Of a stretch of 64,000 bases of DNA, positions 51,293-64,000 are shown piece by piece; position 1 is the first letter of the stretch; each line of letters opens with the position of its first letter. The DNA is from Rhipicephalus microplus (Eukaryota > Arthropoda > Arachnida > Ixodida > Ixodidae): positions 89,402,317 to 89,466,316 of the forward strand of contig NC_134702.1 in the NCBI RefSeq assembly GCF_043290135.1, read 5' to 3'. Made by a program: the position numbers and the translations under genes. The notes below the pieces were generated by a model, which saw only the letters and a program-made list of their open reading frames with translations, was not told where the DNA came from and searched no databases.

Positions 51293-54164
51293 TATCGCGA
51301 CGTGAATCACCAAGATTATGAAGCACCGAATGCAATGATCCAGCCATTCCCAAGCGTGTGCGTCCACTGTAACATTCATTTGCTCAAGATATGAAATGGC
51401 AAGAACGACAACCCATTGTGGTGACACCCAATCCACCAAGTTGTCTATATTTTCAGAAAAAAAACAAGCAAACAGACAAACACATCGCGTTGCACACGAG
51501 CCTTCTCGTGTACTGCAGAATGTCTGCCCCTTTTCCTGACCGGGTCCTGCTTCGATGCGCCTCGATTTAATTTTCGTTATTTCTTTGTCACGGGTATTTT
51601 TGGTGTGACGTGACCGAGAGGCTGCGTTTTCTGGGCGCCGGGCGCGATCAATATTGCGCTTGAAGCTTGATAACCGATTCTCAAAAGATATCACGATTTA
51701 CGAAAAAAAAAAGATGGGTACGCCGTAATTTCTAAAAACTGCTTACAGAAGCCACTGACATGAAGACTGTAATTAAAAAGTTATTTATGCAACAGTTTGT
51801 TCATTAGTCACGTCAACTTTGCTTTAGCTGCGGCAAAGTATTCCGGCTTCATCGTGGAAATGACAAGAACCTTGCTTTTGCAAGATTTTTATTTCAAAGT
51901 TGTGTTTTCTGAAATATAGGTTGTATTTTATTATTCTAGAAACAATTTATGGGGGTAGCATTGGCAGGTCAATATGTCACCTCACAAAACACTGCGCTGT
52001 CTGTGGTTTTTTGATTGTCACTTTTAAATTGATAGGAGTCGCTGCTCTGTTTGTCGTTGAGCTAGTGCATTGCCATTTAATTACAAGAGCGCCAAAATGA
52101 AGCCACTCCACGATCAAGTCAGGACAGTTGCGGAATCTCACTTTCTCCGTAAATGTATTACATTTACGCAACACAGATACGCCAGACCCAGTGCAACAGC
52201 AGCAGTGCTATAGTGGCGACCATTTTTTTTTCAATGACGCATCCAATCTGGGAAAAGAACATAAGACCCGTATGAAGTTTATTATTCTACTCGTCATGCT
52301 GATGTAATGAATTCAATGTAGACATATTCCCTGAAGTACATCAGCGGAAACAACAATAAGAACCATTGCCGTTCGCATGTCTTTACCGTCTGCGTCAACT
52401 AGTGGCAACCATGCATTGTCGCGAGTATTTACCTAACAAATTCTGTCATAGTAATGCTGTAGACTGCTAGCAATGTTCTCGACACCAGATGGCTCTCAAA
52501 CCGACGGCGTAGACAGAATGGTCCATAAACATTTGCTCACGGCCGGGTGAACATTGTTTTCACTTCATGCTTCCAATGGCAGATTCTTCTGCAGCCAAGT
52601 CACAGGACACCATCACGTCCACACGTCACTTACTTATAGGCTCCCAGACAACCAAAACAAATGCGTGTTTGTAAAATAGAAAGGTAGCTCCTGTAATAAA
52701 CCTCAGAAAGCGCCACACGAGAGAAAACAACAAGCATGAAAAGACGGTCTCTCCAAGAACTGCAAACTGCGAAAACGGAACCGTTGACATACGAGAGCCA
52801 GACTGTTCGAGGAGTGTGAACCGAGACAGGGGAGAGTGTGCTGCTTTCTCCCTAATCAAAGAATTTGGTTCTGTGGGGTAGTCTGAACATTGAACTTGAG
52901 CAAAAAAGAAAAAAAAAACGTGTTCTTATTTACTTGTGCGTGTAATAGTTTTTCCAATATATCTTCAGTCACGTGTAGACCTTGATTATATCAAACTATT
53001 CAAACAGTTCAAAAATAACAGTCCCGCATCCAACATGAGCAGTAAATACCCCTGAAAGAGCGATAAATTTTGTACCACTAATGATTGTGATAATTAGGCA
53101 TGAAATCAGTTTAACTTACGTGTTAATGTCAGGGAATAGAAGAGCTAGTTCCTATAGAAAGTGGTCCCAGGGTCCGATATGTGCAGACCGAAAAAGACTG
53201 GAAAGTAGAATTCATGCTAATTTTTTTCTCAGCCGATGCATAGTTTTCGCACCGCCGCCGTCCTACTGTAGTTTAGCATTGACTCCAGGATCACAGTCCC
53301 CTAATTTGGTTTTGCACTGCCTCGGAGATGGGCCCACGTTTGACCGAGGAATGATGTCTTGAGATGACGTAGTCGTGTCACGTCAGTTGCGACCCTAGAG
53401 TTTTATAAATTTAACTATAGAGAGTCGGGAACTGCGATCGTTCAGCCAAGACCGCAATAATAAGGAGTACCCAACTTTGCCCAGTCTTCGTTCTTGCGGG
53501 CACAAAAGAGAAAGAGTGCTTCCAAGTGTATTTAGATGAAACTCTATGAGTTGAGATGACTTAATAGTGATGCCCAGTAGTGCCAGGAGGACGTCGCAGA
53601 ATTCTGCAACGTGTAAAGTATTGTTGCTGTCGCAGCGTGACGTCTTCACGTGATGATTTCTTGCATATACAAGCGTCTATATCACCCTCACTCCCTATTC
53701 GACCCCTAGCTTTATTAGAAACTCGAGTTCTCCAACACATCCAGCTGAATAACTTGATCACCCTCTGTTGCTTTTTTCTCTATAAACACAGATCTCACCC
53801 TTGCTGTGCCAATCGCACCTCCGCATATGCTGACCTCCCGTACTGCCTCGTTTACTTCCGAACTGCTCAGTAATGAAGCTTTTATCCTCCCCTTTCCACT
53901 TGCATCACCACCAGGCGTGACTGGATCCACTACGAAAGGGACAAAAACAAATTTCGGTGGTTGCGCACGCGTCCGAAATGCCCGGCCTTTAGCTTGTGGC
54001 TGAAATAAAGTCTATTGATTTTACTACTTGAATCATTCTTGTTGATGCCGGCGAGCGACACCAGTGCTGGACGTTGGTCAATTTTGCGTTTCAGGAGGTG
54101 CACAAGTCATTTCTTTCATTATACATGAACCAGTTCTGAGTGGCTCACACGAGAAAAACGTAGC
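51293..54164. other. Intergenic stretch, no supportable gene
   Basis: Frames up to 97 codons (53580-53873) show no domain. No paired exon borders with coding similarity are seen. Confidence 0.4.
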
Positions 54165-54700
54165 AGTGGAACCCATTTGATGCAATACCAGTTTTAACAA
54201 AATACCGGTTATAACAATGAGGAGCTGATTCACGGTAATTTTTCGTATGTTTTCTGTGCTGAAATAACTCGCTTATGCAATGCCCCCATGCCCTGTTATC
54301 AGTCATAGCAGTTAATCCTGTGTGTTGGGTGTGCATACGGAAAGATAATGTAACGCGATATCCTTAATAATAAAGCAAAACGAGAAAATTCCATCTAGTT
54401 AATCCGGTTCACAACCCCATCGTCCTCCAGCACCTCTTCACACTTGTAGTATGCTATTTCGCTATGCTTTATGGTAATGCGAGAAAGCAAAATTTTGAGA
54501 TATGCTACGGCACGGTAGTTGCAGTTATTTTTGTCAATGCACTTTCAGAGAAGAAGTTCGAATAAAAAGTTGAGACTCGGATGAGTTTCCGTGTCCGAAA
54601 CTTCAGATGCTGTCATACGTTGGCCGTATGGGACTTGTGGCGCTTGGGGGAAGGTGTGAGAACTTTTGAGCACGTCCGAAAACTCATCAGCTTCGTTATT
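54165..54700. mobile_element. Worn relative of the 50340 DNA element
   Basis: GCAATACCAGTTTTAACAAA, CCGGTTATAACAATGAG and GAAATAACTCGCTTATGCAA parallel 50355-50460. TTTCCGTGTCCGAAACTTCA and GATGCTGTCATACGTTGG parallel 50760-50790. The right terminal repeat is not seen. Confidence 0.55.
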
Positions 54701-57700
54701 ATTGCCACTGATGTACTTTTACATATCTCATCCTACCATCCACCTATTTCTTTTTTTTTTTGTGCAACCCGTTTACAGCATTTATCGGTTCGAAGAGTGA
54801 AGTTTTCCTGGCACATTAGTGTTCTTATAGGTGTGTCTCAGTGTATTTTGTGTAACAATTTTTTTCAAATGCCTTTTTACATCTTGAAGATATTTCTGAT
54901 TGCATTTCATGATTCAATTTTTACAATGTAAACACTATTTTGCCATTTCGCAAAGAGGTATGCAGAATTTTGGTCTCTTAGCAATGTGAGCAGCAGACAG
55001 GGCCCAAAGAAGCTCGTTTCAGTCGTTCTTTGTGTACCGCCCGCCGCGCTGTTTGCTAGAAGAACTCTTACCGACTCACCCAGCTTTAAACGCTTATTAC
55101 GTGTATTTTGGTCTCTGAATAGATCAGGCGTGACCGGATTTGTTTATTTCTGTCTTGAACATCCCCTTGTCATAGCACAATTCTCAGGTTGATGCTGCCA
55201 GTTAAAAGAGAATAAAGCAGAAAAGTTCCTTGGGCATCACGTTAAAAAAGGAAATATTTTATGAAATGAGCCTAAAACAGAAAAAAAGTCAAAGAATCAT
55301 AGAAAATGCATCTGTGCAAAGTGTGCAACACACAAATTATGAGTTTGAGAACTATTTTATTAAAGATATTATGAAGGATAAAAGCAAGAGCATAAAGACA
55401 TATTCCGCTGGATGACTGCTTGTTATATTACTCCAAGCTTCGATACCGGAGATGCCGCAATTGTTAAAATTTAATCTCGATATTTGCATATTGCCTAATT
55501 GTCACATAGATTCAGGCTGCCACTTTTACAATACTTTCTCAAGCATTTCCTATAATTTTTTATTACCGTATGTACTTTCCATTTAACGTAAATATATTTA
55601 TTTTCATTCAACAGTGAGCACTATTTTATAAACCGTTAGAAATTACAGAAAAATAGACGCTTTAAGTGGCATGGTGCGAATGCGGCGCTGTCCTGCGACA
55701 GTGTCTGCCTTAATACAAAAGATTTGAGACGTTTCTTGGCTGCAGAAGTTTTGTCACCATAAGTTTTGTCCGCACTAAACATGTCTCTATAGAAGGCTTG
55801 ATACCACAATGGTATCTAGTAAATTAAATGTCACTGCAGTTTCATATTACCGATGTATTGTCGATGCGTCATGAAGAAAAAAATGTGACCTTTGGCGCTG
55901 TTGCTCTTGTATGCATGTCTGGTGCTGCCGTACTGCAGAAAAAGTAATACTATTTGCAGAAATGAAAACTTCAAAGCCGTTTTTGCGCCGTCGTGCAGCG
56001 TCTTTTTATTGAAGTTCTTGTAATTAAATGGCGATCCAGCAGCTGACAGGCAAGCAGAGCAGCTAGCACCATCAAATACAAAAATGCAAGCAGGAATCGC
56101 AGAGAGTCCAGCGTGTCAGGAGCTGTCATATAAGCCGGCCGAAGCAAAGCCTATATAGTTTCAGTATGAAATGCAAGTTTTCAGAGACTAACAGACATTT
56201 CACTCTAATGAGACCAATTTGGTCACCGTTAAAAATTCGCAAATCCGTTTGTGCCAAGACGTGTGCTGCTGCATCATATGCCGGTTGTCTCAGCAATCAC
56301 CGAGCCCAATTTGTCAGCATCATTGACATTATAAAGTGCCGATACCGTTGAGAAGTACTATGGCATGCGCGGAAACAGTTCATTGGTAGCTACTTGACAG
56401 TTAGTTCTAATGTACGTATTGATATGAATGGACGTATTAAATGGCCAGAGACAGCTTTCCGTTTGAGCGTTTAGGTCCTCAACGCTCCTGAAAATGCTAC
56501 GTGCGTTCTAATGACATGCCATTTAAAGTAGTCTCGTACTACTAGCTATCCTAATACATTACTCGGTGTGGTGACAGGTGAGCCAACGCGTGAAAATGCA
56601 AGCGGCGTTTGTAAAATGCAAAATGCGCAGTTAGTGCCAAGGAATTGTGAGAAAGGTTTTCCTTCAGTTACCTGCCCTTGGAGTGACGTTCACGCCGTCT
56701 AATCAATGTATCTGATTTTGCTCAATATCGAGAGCACCCTCTCATCAAATCTTTAAATCTCAGGTCCCCACCGTGGTTTCGGTGGACGTTGCTTCAAAAA
56801 AAAAAAAAAAAGATCCACTTATGACATTGACTACTCGTGGAATTGATGTATAACACCAAAATAGCATCCTTTGTGTTCTTTTTGCTTCAGGGCGTAGCGA
56901 CGACAAATAAAAAAAGTAATGTAACGTCATAAATGATCAGGTAGTTCAACATTGGTATGCAGGAGCAGTAGACAGATGATATTCGTAGAGAGGTCCTAGC
57001 TGAACGCATAACTACATGACTAAATACGCACAAATATCAGAGATCATATATGTTACACCCTATCACACATTTTACGTGAATAGTGCTGATACGACGCAGG
57101 TAGGAAGCTAAACTGTGAGGCCCATGAACTCGTCACGGTGATTGATGTGACGTAACAACTTTAGCCATGAGCATCCTCTCACACAAGCGCCCATATGGGG
57201 TGCTCGAGCGCTTGAAAAAAAAAGTTTTCAGCAAAAAAATTGTTCTGAATAAAATATTGGTACACCTTCTTCCTGTTTCTGAAATACTTTTAGTGAATGT
57301 TCGCGCTTTTTGAGGACTATAGGCCTATGTGAACACCTTCAACTTGTGCGTAGTGGCACCACTACATACGCATCGGCCCATTGACTGACAATCTTATTTC
57401 TTTTTTTCCCTCTTTCACTTCTATTTCCTCTCTCTGTCTCTCTCTCATCTTATAATCCCCCTTCCCATTCATCCAGCGTATGGTAGCAAACAGTGCATGT
57501 GCCTGGTTAACCTCCCTGCCTTCTCTCTTGTTGCTCTTGTCTTCCTCATGCTTCCAATGTCGCATAACGTTACAATTTCAAAGTGTCCCAGCCGTGACTG
57601 GGGTGCGCAAATGCCTCAAAATCACACGCCTACACTGTGGCATGTCTGCGGGTACTGAGCAGATAACTCGTGCTATACGCAACGCGTGCCGGCGCACGAG

Positions 57701-58149
57701 GAGAATCAAGTAGAATAGAAAACGCGCTAGAAGATAAGAGACACGCTACTTTCCTAGATCACTAAGATCAGGTTGCTTTATTTAACCAAACAGCGGACGC
57801 CGATGGCATCTGGAGTCTTGGTACATTTGGGAGACAGTAGGAAATGACTATTCTACCGGAAGAGAGAGTGTCAAAGCTTGCATGCGTTTACGAACGTTGC
57901 CACACGTACAGTATGCAGGAGCACCGAAAGCGTGGTTGAACCCTTAAGAAGAAGAACCGGTCAGGCTTTTAAGCTTCGGGAATGGGAAATTGAATAAATT
58001 TAACTGAAGTTTCATTTTCATTTACAACCTAGTGGTCCACAACCAAGGAAATAAATGCGGCATCTTTGCCTTGGGTTACGAAGTACACTGAAACTTGTTG
58101 CGAAAGTTTGGTAACATTTTAGATGTAAAAAAAGGGGGCAAGCTTTTTG
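54701..58149. other. Intergenic stretch, no features seen
   Basis: AT-rich DNA. Frames are short and unsupported. A run of A at 56797-56811 and CT-rich sequence at 57400-57450 are the only conspicuous items. Confidence 0.4.
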
Positions 58150-58380
58150 AACCAAAAAATAATTGACAGGGTCTAAGTCCCGAAATCACAACATGACTAT
58201 GAGACATGGCGTAGTGTAGGGCTCTGGAAATTTTGAACTAATGTGCTTCTTCAACGTGCACCAGAAAAGACCTACACGGACCACAAGTTTTTTCACTTCC
58301 ATCAAAAATATGGGCGTCGCGACCGCAATTCTATTTCGAAATCGGCGGCTCAGCTGTCAACAGGGCCTCATGAAGTGTGA
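58150..58380 (-). mobile_element. Worn Ruka-like SINE copy
   Basis: GGCGTAGTGTAGGGCTCTGG, AAATTTTGAACTAATGTGC, TTCAACGTGCACCAGAAAAG and GGCGGCTCAGCTGTCAACAG match the family in order but with heavy divergence. Confidence 0.6.
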
Positions 58381-59663
58381 GGTGCACGGGATGGCCTCAT
58401 GCTCTCCCATAGTAGAGTACGAGGTACTTCAAATTGTTACCGGCTTTTTTTTTAACACGGCAATCGAGCACCAACACTACTAGAGGGCCATGGAGGGTTT
58501 CTTTTGTATAGTCTGGGTCCGAGACGAAAGAAGGTAAAAAAATTGAACTAAAAATATGTATCACCCCCTTCAACTGTTTGTGATAGCTGAAGATCAAGAA
58601 CATTATTGGGTGTGTATTTTTTGAACTCCAGCGCGACTGTGTCATCTTGCATCTTGCAATTAGAGACGTAAAATCGATGTTTAAGGGTTACGAGGTAAAA
58701 GACGTCGCCAACGTATCTGGCTTCTTTTCCGCGGACCTCTTCGGTGGCATTTACTTCATGGCGACTCACCCTCGCACACTTAGTGCACGCCGACGTTACT
58801 TTTTTTTTACCTCTTGGGAGCGTACAACAGGCGTCCGTCTGATGGCGAGTCCAACGGGTAACGGAAGAAGTCGTCAGCGTAATGACTTACGTCGCGCTAC
58901 AATAGAAAAATGCGATTGCTTGACAAGACGTATCGGATAAAGAATATGATGTCTTACAATAAGATGGCGGCATTAATCACAGGGTGGACGCTAGCGCGGA
59001 CGCATCCGCGTGGCTTGCCGTGTAAGCTGAGTCATGTGCATGAGAAGAAAAACTGGAAGGTTTTGTGAAAATAGGGGTGTAATGCTCGTTTTTTTTTTTC
59101 AAAAGCTTCAGGTCAGAAACGTAGCTAACTGAATATTGCGCTCGACGACATGAGATGGCACGAAGTGTCTCTCGAATAAGGACACTCTAATAAGAGTGCC
59201 CTCAATAAGGGTATCCCTAGGCTCGAAGGGAGTGCGTCCTTGCTCGAGAGCCTGGCGCGAAAACCCTTTGTCCTAACGAGCGGCATCATGAGTCAAACGC
59301 GTTGACACGAACACCGTATTTTATTACGGCGACTTATAATCATGATGATGGCATGTAGCTTTTATAGAAAATAAACAAACTCAGATTATTTTCAAAGTAT
59401 CTGCTACGACACGACTCTGCCTCCTTCAACACAACACGGTGCTTCTGTCGGACGTGTTGTCTCACTAAAAGCTGTCCTAATGAGTATTCTTCGATGCTAG
59501 CCCATGACATCTGCGCTGTAAGACATGCGACGCTTAATTAGAAAGTAGAAGTGACGTCGCCAAGTCATGCTCATTGGCGCAAACGTTTCAGTGCGTTTAG
59601 TATAATGGAGATTGACAGCAATTTCTATGTCAATAAATTCAAAGCGAACTGCCTTCGCGAAAG

Positions 59664-59782
<119 letters not shown>

Positions 59783-60956
59783 GAAAAAATTGTTCGCAAA
59801 TAAACTATTTGCATTGAAACTCCCGATTCAAGCCGTGGAATGATATAACGATGCCGGTTACTGGATAAAAGGTCACGCAAAATAACGTAAAAGTAGTCAC
59901 GCAACTACTTTCACGTAAAACAAGTCACGTAACACCAATTAACAACCAGACACATGAAAACCTCACGCAACATTCATCAGTACACTGATGCATGTTGCGT
60001 GATTCTTTCATGCGAGATTTTCATTGAAGCTATAGCTTGAATTTCATGTTTTCTTATTTCTTTTCCAGAATTTTCATTTCCGTTATTTTTCAGCATGGAG
60101 ACCCACCAGTCAGTATTTACTGTTATAAGTGTAGATGGGGCATGAGGGAATTTATGTGAACGGGTTATTTCGCCACAGAGAAAAACGAAGGTATCCTGTG
60201 CAGTTCCTTTCCAGTGTTATGGCCATAATAATTCAAAGACTGGTTTCGCTATAAGTTAGTTAGTTATTTGGCGAACACTAGCTAGGCTGTTAGTTCCAGC
60301 ATTTCGCCACTATTGCAAGCTGTGTTCATTCTGTTTTTTGGTTCTTTATATGTATGGTCTAAAAATTTGCGCTCCTTTAGTATTTGTCTTTGTGGCTTGT
60401 GACCAGTGAATGAAAATAAAAAAATCTAATAACAATATTGCAAGCCAATAACATTTCTCTTTACCAAAATGTTGATTTGGAAACGCCACGCAGTAATCTC
60501 AGAGAACGTTCAAATAAAATTGGCTCAATGAATTGTCGCGCCGCTTTTTCATTACGGGAACTACTCAGTTCGTACAACTGCGTCGTCTAAACAGCTTATT
60601 TGAGACAGACCTTTTGTACGAAACATGGACGTACACCGCTTCCAATAATGCGAATCAGAACAAATGCCGTTACCAGCAAAGCTTAACTTAGTAACTCAAG
60701 AAACTCCTTCAGCGAGTATCAACTTACGCAGGTTTTCTTGTAATCAAATCGTCAGCGCTTTTGGTGTAACTTTTGCTACACGACAGTACGAAACAGGTTT
60801 TTGTGTCGTCTGAACGAACTTTTTTTAGGGAGCAAGTCCGGCGATTTCTTAATCAAGAATTCCACCTTCAAATGAACAGCTTAGCACAAAAAATGCATAT
60901 GTCTCAGAGTTTACCAGTAGCGTGCTATGAAAGCTAATATATGTGCTATTGTGGAG

Positions 60957-61314
60957 ATGAAAAAATCATCGAGAACAGATGGTCTGCCACCACGAATTGC
61001 ACTATGGGCGTTCGCATCATTGTGCATCCTGCTGTCGTTCTTTGCCCAAGCTTCACTAGCTCGGAGAGCGCCAATCACTTATGGTAAAAATGTATCAGAG
61101 GCAGTGGTGTCTACGAGCACGAACCACCGTGTTGGTGAAAGCAACGAAAAAGACAACGTACAGGTTCTTCGAGATGTGGTGACAGCCAGCATTTCCAAAA
61201 TGCCGAACTCTTTGGTAAGCAAGCTTCTGGCTGCGGAAGTGCGGCCTGAGTGCAACGAGGCACTGTCGCGGACCGTGCGAGCCTTGCAGAGCTTGGAACC
61301 GTGGGTGCTAAGAC
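60957..61314 (+). CDS. nrf-6-like: Second nrf-6-like gene, first coding exon (3'-incomplete)
   Basis: The exon begins MKKSSRTDGLPPRIALWAFA, a charged N-terminus followed by the hydrophobic SLCILLSFFAQASLA, a signal peptide with likely cleavage near residue 35. About 85 residues later comes ECNEALSRTVRALQSLEPWV, which fits the opening of the NRF domain (a cysteine, then xxLxxxLxALxxLxxW). The exon ends at GAC|GTGAGT in phase 1. An in-frame ATG at 60927 would add ten residues; I prefer 60957 because the signal peptide then starts normally. The remaining exons lie beyond the window or unseen after 61315. Same strand as the gene ending at 44027, so probably a tandem paralogue; an upstream part of the same transcription unit is unlikely because a stop and poly(A) signal intervene. 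Confidence 0.72.
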
Positions 61315-61429
61315 GTGAGTAAATATTTCACATATGAACTATTCTGTTATTCAAATTCTTGCGTACACTTTGTTATTTTAGCCTAATAAGCGTCCTAGCT
61401 TGCTGACCTTTTTAACATGACATGCAGGG

Positions 61430-61660
61430 TTAAAAAGCTCCTTTCGCAGAAATTTCGAAGTCGGCGTCGATGTAAGTGTCAGTGTCTGCGTGGGCGTCGT
61501 TGGTTATGAGCAAAACATTCTCATGTTGTGCGTGACTAAAAAATTAAAAAAGTAGAAATAAATAATAATAAAAAATTTCGGGCCTAGTATGGATCGCACC
61601 AGGCCATACGAGTGGCAAGCAGTTGTCAAGTCAAGACAAGTCAAGCAGGTGTTCTGTGAC
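61430..61660 (-). repeat. Dispersed repeat with tRNA-like end
   Basis: AAGTCGGCGTCGATGTAAGT, GCGTCGTTGGTTATGAGC, an A-rich stretch, then TATGGATCGCACCAGGCCAT and CGAGTGGCAAGCAG. The last part resembles the inverted head of a tRNA-derived SINE. It is related to 6357-6470. Confidence 0.45.
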
Positions 61661-63000
61661 TCATGCGCACCTCTTTTTTTTTCTTTAACAGAAATTATTC
61701 TGTTAAACATGACAATAATTCAATACACACTATGTTGATTCTTCTTCTATCGCAACACAGTAAGGAAAACACAACACAACGCTATCTCTGCTTGGAAATG
61801 CAGTTCAACGAACATCCTCCGTTCGGAAATCCAGGGAAAGTAACGTTCATGCTTCACAAAGACACGCGCACTGTACACTGGCTTCGTATTACATAAAATA
61901 ACACAGTATGTTGCGTGGTACAAGCGTTTATTGCTATCGGGCGTGAGAACATATGATTATTGTAACGATGTCGTGGTTTAACGCTGGCTACCGATTGAAA
62001 AAGACGCGCGTTACTGCGCATATTACCTCTATACCATCTGGTGGGCACATAGCAAGTTCGACAATATTTCGCGCACATGGGGCTCGTGGTTTAAATGATG
62101 CTAGCTATTAGAAAAAATGCACGCATATGTGGAAGCTTCACTGATACAAGTCACTTTTACATTTATCGATTACATTGTAGCACACGTAAATTTGAACTTC
62201 TCGAGTAACGGCATAAAATGAAAATAGCATGCATAAAGAGTTTCAACTACGCTCTAAGTACAGCACATCGCTATCGCGTTCAACTTTGAAAGGTGTAGCT
62301 TAAGAATCCCCGAAGCTCTTTCACAGCGTTGCAATATGCATACTTAATTCGGGTAATCTTAATCGCCATGTATTCGCTCATCCTGAGAAGTATCTCCGTG
62401 GCACATCTAGTTACGATTCTCCTAATTTGTAGCAAGTGGATTTCCGTATGATTTATTCGTTTATTATACCCACATAGTTCAACAAAGCTAAATTGGCTTC
62501 GGTGATTTCATCCTCTCACCAACACTGCAGGGCAGACAAATGTTTACCTCCTTGAGTTAGCTTGGTTCAAAAAGCATTCGCAGAATCAGTAGGCATGGTG
62601 TCACAGACTTTTGGTGTGCTATGAAATGAACAATCAAACAATTGGTAGAGCTGACTGGTATAGAAGATCTGCAATTTGGCTTAAGCAAGCGAAAATAGTA
62701 TTGATAAAAAGTGTATTTCCGATTTCTCAAGATATCTAGTGGTAAATAGTCATTGAGCTAAGTTGAGAAATTTTATGCTGTTTGCAGTGGCTTTTTATAC
62801 GACTTGAACTTGTAGAAGAAATATTAGATAAATGAGTATGAATTGTGAAAGAGCTATCAGTAAATGAAGTTGTCATTATCAGTCGCATAAGTTAGTGTTT
62901 TTGCGCCTACAGTGCCTGTGCCAACATTTGATCACAAGTGCGCCTTCGCGAAGCTGCCATATTTGGAGTAGTTGGGGTTTAAGGGTATTTCAGAAAAAAT
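61661..63000. other. Presumed intron 1 of the second nrf-6-like gene
   Basis: No second exon with NRF-domain residues was found. A possible acceptor at about 62910 (TTTTTGCGCCTACAG) leads to no convincing coding similarity. Confidence 0.4.
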
Positions 63001-63017
63001 TGATTGAGATTGCAACT

Positions 63018-63019
63018 AA

Positions 63020-63089
<70 letters not shown>

Positions 63090-63303
63090 TTTGTGGGGTT
63101 TAACGTCTTCAAACCACTATATCATTAGGGGAGACGCCCTAGTGGAAGGTTCTAGATATTACAACCACCTGGGGCTTTTTAACGTGCACGAAAATCTAAG
63201 CGCACGGGCCTTAAGCATTTTTTAACTGGATCGGGAAAGGGGCTGCTGCGGCCGGGATTCAATCCCGTTACCTGCGGGCCAGCAGCCGAGTGCCTTAGCC
63301 ATG
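63018..63303 (-). mobile_element. Ruka-like SINE with (ATA)n tail
   Basis: Minus orientation, with the 3' tail an (ATA)n tract at 63021-63090. The body includes GGGAGACGCCCTAGTGGAAG, TTTTTAACGTGCACG and the B box GGGATTCAATCCCG. The flanks AGATTGCAACT (63007-63017) and AGGTTGCAACT (63304-63314) form a target duplication with one mismatch. Confidence 0.85.
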
Positions 63304-63339
63304 AGGTTGCAACTCAGCGTTTGCATAGTTGTCTGCATG

Positions 63340-64000
63340 GGCTTTTGATTACAACAAAAAAGTCAGTTTCGGTCTAAGGCAAGCAATGAATGTGATAGCG
63401 TAAAATTGAAATGTCACATGAAGAAGGACAAGCAGCTCGCTACGTTCAGCACACCACATAAACACAAAGAAGGACACTCAGAAAGAACGCCCAGGTATAG
63501 GACACGGGGCAAGCGTGAACTAACAACTGTCGAAGGGGCTGCGTCTTTGTGTTTGAACCTCACGTTTCAAGTGTTAACAATGCAGAAACCGATGCTCTTA
63601 GATACTTTGTTTTTAACCGCAGCACGAGCACTAACCTTTCTGCGTCTGTTGCTGCGCGGCACCGTATGGCGCAAGGTGTACCTAGAGTTACTGTATATAT
63701 ACCTCCTTTAAAGGCAGCATATAAAGTCACCCATTAGGTACCCAGTGTTCTTCATACTTATATTCGAACGATGTTATAGTTGGGGCTTGTCTCTTGCCCA
63801 TAGCCAAGGCCAACGCTAGTACTTAGAGCTCCCACTAGATGGCTCTGCGAGAGAGTACTCTAAACCACGTGCGAGAGCACTTATGGCAAGGATGCGTGAG
63901 CCACCACCCGATCTAGAGGGCACTGCCGCACACATCCATCTATCCATCTTCTCCACTCTAGCACATGCTCTGGTGTGAGTTAAATCCTCTAGAGACGTCG
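63340..64000. other. End of window, repeat-like sequence
   Basis: 63370-63420 resembles the CGCAGCTTTGCCGCAA family (AAGCAATGAATGTGATAGCG). The final 220 bases contain GATGGCTCTGCGAGAGAGTA and CCATCTATCCATCT, without a recognisable gene. Confidence 0.35.

Noticed and set aside
53580..53873. 97-codon frame between the two host genes
   Set aside because: It is overlapped by frames on the other strand, with no motif and no conserved exon border.

Overview
The window is nuclear DNA of an arthropod, most likely a hard (ixodid) tick. The reasons are: short exons in very long AT-rich introns; two members of the nrf-6-like membrane acyltransferase family side by side; several copies of a tRNA-derived SINE that looks like the Ruka family of ixodid ticks; and a dense mix of Ty3/gypsy LTR elements, LINE remnants, small inverted-repeat elements and simple repeats. 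There is no bacterial-type gene organisation, no CRISPR array and no rRNA gene.

Host genes. One nrf-6-like gene runs on the + strand from before the window to a stop codon at 44025-44027, with a polyadenylation signal at 44213. Ten exons can be placed (4111-4202, 5463-5642, 6044-6137, 20355-20514, 22515-22597, 24179-24301, 27166-27286, 30266-30455, 40226-40368, 43776-44027). Nearly all have GT/AG borders, and every junction that can be tested is in phase. Exons encoding the extracellular N-terminal domain should lie upstream. One exon (start phase 2, end phase 2) is missing from view inside the 14.2 kb intron 6138-20354. A second nrf-6-like gene begins at 60957: its first coding exon (60957-61314) encodes a signal peptide and the start of the N-terminal NRF domain, and the rest lies beyond the window. 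The two genes look like neighbouring tandem paralogues.

Mobile DNA. Intron 3 holds a 6.77 kb minus-strand composite of Ty3/gypsy units (10029-16798). It has four 128-134 bp LTRs enclosing an intact 1293-codon gag-pol, a roughly 290 bp mini-unit and a gag-only unit, all inserted into an (AT)n tract. The outer LTRs look identical, so the array may have been inserted as one piece. The 9.8 kb intron 8 holds a second LTR element (32399-37171) with 641 bp LTRs and a GGCG target duplication. Its primer-binding site matches tRNA-Leu, and it keeps gag, protease, the integrase C-terminus and a stub of RT in that unusual order (Gmr1-like). Its integrase core and most of RT are missing. LINE remnants occur at 4760-5370 (-), 17408-18780 (-) and 45290-46070 (+). 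SINE copies occur at 9527, 37629, 42216, 50935 and 63018, with worn copies elsewhere. A Tc1/mariner-pogo-type element with its own SINE insertion lies at 50340-51292. A possible hammerhead-ribozyme motif of Penelope-like type is at 8706-8773 on the minus strand. Three copies of a small inverted-repeat family with a CTGT/GGAC-type microsatellite core lie at 27680, 44725 and 48262.

The region 46239-60956 between the two host genes, apart from the listed repeats, shows no gene that I can support.
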